A DNA stretch of 38,978 nt, taken from Clostridium sp. CF012 (lineage in GTDB: Bacteria > Bacillota > Clostridia > Clostridiales > Clostridiaceae). The translations under genes were made by a program, and so were the position numbers. Positions 36,434 through 38,978 of this stretch are shown here, piece by piece. The stretch covers positions 1 through 38,978 of the forward strand of contig NZ_JAHLEF010000043.1 of NCBI RefSeq assembly GCF_018861755.1. Reading direction: 5' to 3'. The first letter of the stretch is position 1, and every line of letters starts with the position of its first letter. The notes beneath the pieces were generated by a model, which was given only the letters and a program-made list of their open reading frames with translations, ran no database searches and was not told the origin of the DNA.

Positions 36434-37313
36434 ATATTTAATATCAAGTGAAGCTTTTGTTATAGCATCCTATGCAATTGAAGCAATGCTATGTGAGGTG
36501 GCCGCGTACCCATCACCTGGGCTAGTGTCATCCATATCAAAAGGAGCTCATATAGATATGGATCACTATTCTTTTATTAAAAGCACCTCTATTCTAAATA
36601 AGTATATGGTGTTATTTGCACAGCAGGGTTACTCAAAGAAAACCCCTAAAGAAATATTTGTAGCTATTCGAAATATAGGAATAGAAGCTGAGAATGAAAT
36701 GTTTAAAGGTACCAATGGGGTTAACACTCATAAAGGTATGATTTTTCTTCTAGGTATAAGCTGCGCGGCCGTGACCAAAGCCATGTATGATAAGAAAAAT
36801 TTTGAGGGCATTCAAGATATAATAAAACAAATGACTAAAGGTATTGTTCATAATGAATTATGCTATATGGATAAAGACAAAGTCAAAAGCTATGGAGAAA
36901 AATTATTTCTAAAATATAATGTAGAAGGAATAAGAGGGCAAGTAGAGAGAGGTATTCCCCTAGTATTTGATTACTCTCTTCAAGTATATAAAGAAAATAA
37001 AACTCTGAAATTAAACGACAGGTTAATACACACTCTCATATCCATTATGCAATTTTGTGAGGATTCTAATGTTCTTCACAGACATTCAATGGAAACACTA
37101 GGCGAGGTAAAGCAAAAGGCAAAACATATAATTTCTTTAGGTGGAATGACTACGGAAATTGGGAAAGCATCAATAGCAGCCTTGGACGGCGAATTTATAA
37201 AACGCAACATAAGCCCAGGGGGATCTGCAGATCTGCTAGCTGTTACTGTATTCTTTAATTCTGTAGAGGAGTATTTTAACGACATTTCAGAAGGAAAGCC
37301 CCCCAATTCTTAA
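36423..37313 (+). CDS. citG: Triphosphoribosyl-dephospho-CoA synthase
   Basis: A 296-residue CitG protein that builds the lyase prosthetic-group precursor from ATP and dephospho-CoA. Family motifs are EVAAYPSPGLVSSISKGAHIDMD, KGTNGVNTHKGMIFLLG and RNISPGGSADLLAVTVFF at the C-terminus. ATG 36423 lies inside the citX end and gives MENKYLISSEAF; the frame stays open farther upstream, but that part overlaps citX. Length fits stand-alone CitG. Confidence 0.94.
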   Translation: MENKYLISSEAFVIASYAIEAMLCEVAAYPSPGLVSSISKGAHIDMDHYSFIKSTSILNKYMVLFAQQGYSKKTPKEIFVAIRNIGIEAENEMFKGTNGVNTHKGMIFLLGISCAAVTKAMYDKKNFEGIQDIIKQMTKGIVHNELCYMDKDKVKSYGEKLFLKYNVEGIRGQVERGIPLVFDYSLQVYKENKTLKLNDRLIHTLISIMQFCEDSNVLHRHSMETLGEVKQKAKHIISLGGMTTEIGKASIAALDGEFIKRNISPGGSADLLAVTVFFNSVEEYFNDISEGKPPNS

Positions 37314-37435
37314 GTGGGAATTACAGCTATAACAAAGAAAAAACTTCAGTAGGAGTATAAATCTCCTTTTGTAGTCGTCAAATTGCAGCATCGCAGGTGA
37401 TAATTTAATACTTAACAACAAGTGTGCGTGATTTT

Positions 37436-37473
37436 TGTGGATAAACTAGTTTTAAAAATTAAATTGTGGATAA
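37436..37473 (-). promoter_or_regulatory. Two perfect DnaA boxes
   Basis: TGTGGATAA occurs at 37436-37444 and again at 37465-37473, in the same orientation and 29 nt apart. This is the exact complement of the strict DnaA box TTATCCACA. The DNA between and around them is very AT-rich. Function as a DnaA titration or regulatory site is inference; a true origin would normally have more boxes and lie by dnaA. Confidence 0.55.
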
Positions 37474-37507
37474 CTTCATAAAATCAATAATAAAATGTGA
37501 TTAATTG

Positions 37508-37530
37508 AAAAAAATGTCTTCATGGACATT
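37508..37530 (-). terminator. Minus-strand terminator-like hairpin
   Basis: AATGTC (37513-37518) pairs with GACATT (37525-37530). Read on the minus strand the stem is followed by a run of T (37514 down to 37508). It could end minus-strand transcripts that pass the stronger terminator at 37561-37602. Confidence 0.5.
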
Positions 37531-37560
37531 CAAGGATTGTAATCACTTATAGAATCGTAT

Positions 37561-37602
37561 AAAAAAGCCTCTACATTACTTTTAAATATAGAGGCTTTTT
37601 TA
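37561..37602. terminator. Bidirectional terminator
   Basis: A stem of about 12 bp (AAAAAGCCTCTA from 37562 with TAGAGGCTTTTT ending at 37600) around a 15-nt AT-rich loop. An A run stands at the left foot and a T run at the right foot, so it can stop plus-strand transcripts from citG and minus-strand transcripts from the PadR-DUF2812 pair. Confidence 0.88.
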
Positions 37603-37712
37603 TGCGATTAAGTTGGACTAAAAGAAGATTACGAACTATCTTACATTTACAGATAGTAAGACAGTCTTAATTATTCACTGTATTGTTGTCTTGTTAGTGA
37701 GATCTAGAAATT

Positions 37713-38282
37713 CTACTTTTCTTTTAACATAAAATATTGGCGATATGCTTTCAAGTAGCTAATTCCAGAAAAAACACACATAATTAATGGAAGGAGTTTA
37801 ATAATGACAAACGGTGTTTCAAATAAAAACGCTTTCCAGAACAGTGAGCGTTCCATATCCCAAAGTCCTTTTGTTCCATATAAACTTGAATCTTTGTATA
37901 TCATAAAGCTAATCACCAAAAGCATAACTGTTAATGATAGTGAATAGTTCATTAATCGCTTATAATGATAAATATTTGATTCACGGTCAGAAAAAATATC
38001 CTCATGACCATCAGCTAACTTTTGCCAATATTGAATGCTGCCAAATCTTGAGCCTTTTATATGGTTCCATCCGTAATCTTCATATATTGTTTTGTATTCT
38101 TCAAATTTTTCTACTGGCATGTAATTTTGATAATCCAATCGTGTAACATAGTCTTCGCTAGTATTTTTAAATGTATATACTCCTAATCCGCTAATATTTG
38201 AGCAGTGATAACCCATTTGTAATTGCTTATTCAACCATTTCTCTTCCTCAATAATATTGAAAAACTGTTTAACTTTCTTCAT
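37713..38282 (-). CDS. DUF2812 membrane protein
   Basis: A 189-residue protein. The N-terminal half (about 1-115) is a soluble DUF2812 domain with the typical EEEKWLNKQLQMGYHCSNIS and YKTIYEDYGWNHI segments. Two hydrophobic segments follow (about 133-150 and 160-180). DUF2812 genes commonly sit directly after a PadR regulator, as here, where they overlap by 14 nt. Function is unknown; partnership with the regulator is inferred. A strong AAAGGAGGGAG site precedes the ATG at 38282. Confidence 0.8.
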   Translation of the reverse strand: MKKVKQFFNIIEEEKWLNKQLQMGYHCSNISGLGVYTFKNTSEDYVTRLDYQNYMPVEKFEEYKTIYEDYGWNHIKGSRFGSIQYWQKLADGHEDIFSDRESNIYHYKRLMNYSLSLTVMLLVISFMIYKDSSLYGTKGLWDMERSLFWKAFLFETPFVIIKLLPLIMCVFSGISYLKAYRQYFMLKEK

Positions 38283-38589
38283 CTAACTCCCTCCTTTCAT
38301 ATAGGGATATAATATTGAGTAATCTTTCTCGCTCAATTTTCAAAATTTCTATTCCTTCATCTGTAATTTTATAAACCTTTCTTCTATCAGTTCCCCCAAC
38401 CACTGGCTCAATCCAACCGTGTTTGTTTAGATTTTCAATTGCACCATACAAAGTTCCAGCAGCTAATTTGACAGTACCTTTGCTCATTAGTTCAATCTTT
38501 TGCATAATTGCATAACCATGAAGTGGTTGACGCAAAGCTAATAAAATATAATGCATAGTTTCAGATAATGGTAACAGGTTATGTTTCAT
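38269..38589 (-). CDS. PadR-family transcriptional regulator
   Basis: A 106-residue winged-helix protein. PadR hallmarks are MHYILLALRQPLHGYAIMQKIE at the start, LAAGTLYGAIENLNKHGWIE for the recognition helix and DRRKVYKITDEGIEILKIERERL in the wing and dimerisation helix. The ATG at 38589 follows AGGTG. The promoter just upstream contains three copies of a 9-bp palindrome, so autorepression is likely. It overlaps the DUF2812 gene, suggesting a two-gene operon. Confidence 0.93.
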   Translation of the reverse strand: MKHNLLPLSETMHYILLALRQPLHGYAIMQKIELMSKGTVKLAAGTLYGAIENLNKHGWIEPVVGGTDRRKVYKITDEGIEILKIERERLLNIISLYERRELDEES

Positions 38590-38606
38590 ATTTTCACCTA
38601 CTATTT

Positions 38607-38654
38607 AGTTTAACTTAATAGTATTATAATACAGTTCAACTGTATAGTCAAACT
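38607..38654 (-). promoter_or_regulatory. PadR promoter with operator repeats
   Basis: On the minus strand TTGACT (38651-38646) and TATAAT (38628-38623) are 17 nt apart. The 17-nt spacer is itself a perfect palindrome, ATACAGTTCAACTGTAT (38629-38645). The core AGTTNAACT appears at 38607-38615 (AGTTTAACT) and 38633-38641 (AGTTCAACT), with a variant at 38646-38654 (AGTCAAACT); centres are 26 and 13 bp apart. This layout predicts direct repression by the adjacent PadR protein. Confidence 0.8.
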
Positions 38655-38805
38655 GAGTAATAAATTATATTCCTTGTTTATATATATTTTTTTATTTAAT
38701 AATTCTTCGTAAACCAAAGCATTAGAATATCAATAACTAAATTTCAGTCTTTATTTTAATAAATTAGGATTTTGTTTATAAACCTTGTTAATCACAGCAA
38801 TTGAA

Positions 38806-38840
38806 TAGGTAGTGCACTTTTGCACTACCTAATTTTAATT
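38806..38840 (+). terminator. Terminator-like hairpin
   Basis: TAGGTAGTGCA (38806-38816) pairs with TGCACTACCTA (38821-38831) over 11 bp around CTTT, followed by ATTTTAATT. No plus-strand gene lies just upstream, so it may be left from a lost gene or may end an unannotated short RNA. Confidence 0.6.
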
Positions 38841-38885
38841 GGAGATATGTGAAGAAAAGTACATGTTTGAGCGATAGTAAAATGT

Positions 38886-38932
38886 ACCCTATAGAGTAGA
38901 CGATTTAAAAAAACCTACGCTATAGGGTTTTT
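38886..38932 (+). terminator. Terminator-like hairpin
   Basis: ACCCTATAG (38886-38894) pairs with CTATAGGGT (38920-38928), with GTAG/CTAC pairing inside, and TTTTT (38928-38932) follows. A second intrinsic terminator shape only about 50 nt after the previous one, again with no gene just before it. Confidence 0.65.
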
Positions 38933-38967
38933 CTATGTATAATGGAATAAAGATTAGAGGTGGATAA

Positions 38968-38978
38968 ATGAGCATTAA
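38968..38978 (+). CDS. Start of an unidentified gene (truncated)
   Basis: ATG 38968 is preceded by AGAGGTGG at 38956-38963, a good Shine-Dalgarno, and opens the frame M-S-I before the window ends. TATAAT at 38938-38943 may be its -10, without a clear -35. Too little is present to name it. Confidence 0.5.

Larger units (their letters stand above)
37314..37712. other. Intergenic region between citG and the DUF2812 gene
   Basis: This 399-nt stretch has no supported gene. It holds a short hairpin AGGAG/CTCCT followed by TTTT (37351-37370), a possible weak terminator of citG; two perfect DnaA boxes (37436 and 37465); a minus-strand terminator-like hairpin (37508-37530); a strong terminator (37561-37602); and two small hairpins near the end (37635-37657 and AAGACAGTCTT 37658-37668). 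Confidence 0.75.
38590..38967. other. Intergenic region after the PadR promoter
   Basis: A 378-nt stretch without a supported gene. It holds the PadR promoter and operators (38607-38654), about 150 nt of featureless AT-rich DNA, two terminator-like hairpins (38806-38840 and 38886-38932), and a TATAAT at 38938-38943 followed by an AGAGGTGG site before the last start codon. Confidence 0.75.

Noticed and set aside
37380-37560. Chromosome origin (oriC)
   Set aside because: Two DnaA boxes and AT-rich DNA are present, but there is no dnaA or dnaN nearby and no larger box cluster. It is reported only as a DnaA-box pair.
37934-38146. Plus-strand open frame of 70 codons opposite the DUF2812 gene
   Set aside because: It has no good ribosome binding site, and the minus-strand DUF2812 frame with strong start signals explains the conservation.

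Overview
The window is low-GC Firmicutes DNA and almost certainly comes from a Clostridium-type anaerobe. The evidence is AT-rich codon use, strong AGGAGG ribosome binding sites, the typical clostridial order of ribosomal protein genes, a KOW-domain gene between map and infA, the spore-cortex amidase cwlD, and a complete methylaspartate pathway for glutamate fermentation as known from C. tetanomorphum and C. cochlearium. The species cannot be fixed from sequence reading alone.

Region 1 (1-16408): the 3' end of tuf with its terminator, then the S10-spc-alpha supercluster. The order is rpsJ, rplC, rplD, rplW, rplB, rpsS, rplV, rpsC, rplP, rpmC, rpsQ, rplN, rplX, rplE, rpsZ, rpsH, rplF, rplR, rpsE, rpmD, rplO, secY, adk, map, a KOW-domain gene, infA, rpmJ, rpsM, rpsK, rpsD, rpoA, rplQ. 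It starts at a near-consensus promoter (399-427) and a leader of about 200 nt that is visibly richer in G and C than its surroundings. It ends at a strong terminator (16372-16408). Region 2 (16442-20843): the ECF vitamin-transporter module ecfA1-ecfA2-ecfT, truA, then rplM-rpsI with a consensus promoter, a leader hairpin and a terminator.

Region 3 (20844-24664): a Na/phosphate symporter with a PhoU-like tail, preceded by PhoP-box-like repeats; cwlD; a divergent DUF3048 membrane protein; and a promoter with two palindromic operators for the next gene. Region 4 (24665-37313): a GntR-family regulator followed by glmS-glmL-glmE (adenosylcobalamin glutamate mutase), methylaspartate ammonia-lyase, a two-subunit class I fumarase-type hydratase (probable mesaconase), and citD-citE-citF (probable citramalate lyase). 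Together these turn glutamate into 3-methylaspartate, mesaconate, citramalate, then acetate and pyruvate. After a terminator, citC-citX-citG supply the prosthetic group and acetylation needed to activate the lyase. Region 5 (37314-38978): an intergenic stretch with two perfect DnaA boxes, a minus-strand PadR regulator plus DUF2812 membrane protein whose promoter spacer is itself a perfect palindrome, two terminators, and the first codons of another gene.

I found no wholly unknown multi-gene system. The most noteworthy observations are regulatory: the twin operators and apparent ATT start of the GntR gene, the PadR operator filling its own promoter spacer, the PhoP-like boxes before the phosphate symporter, the structured S10 leader, and the DnaA boxes after citG. 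I saw no tRNA, rRNA, CRISPR array, insertion sequence or recognisable cobalamin riboswitch.
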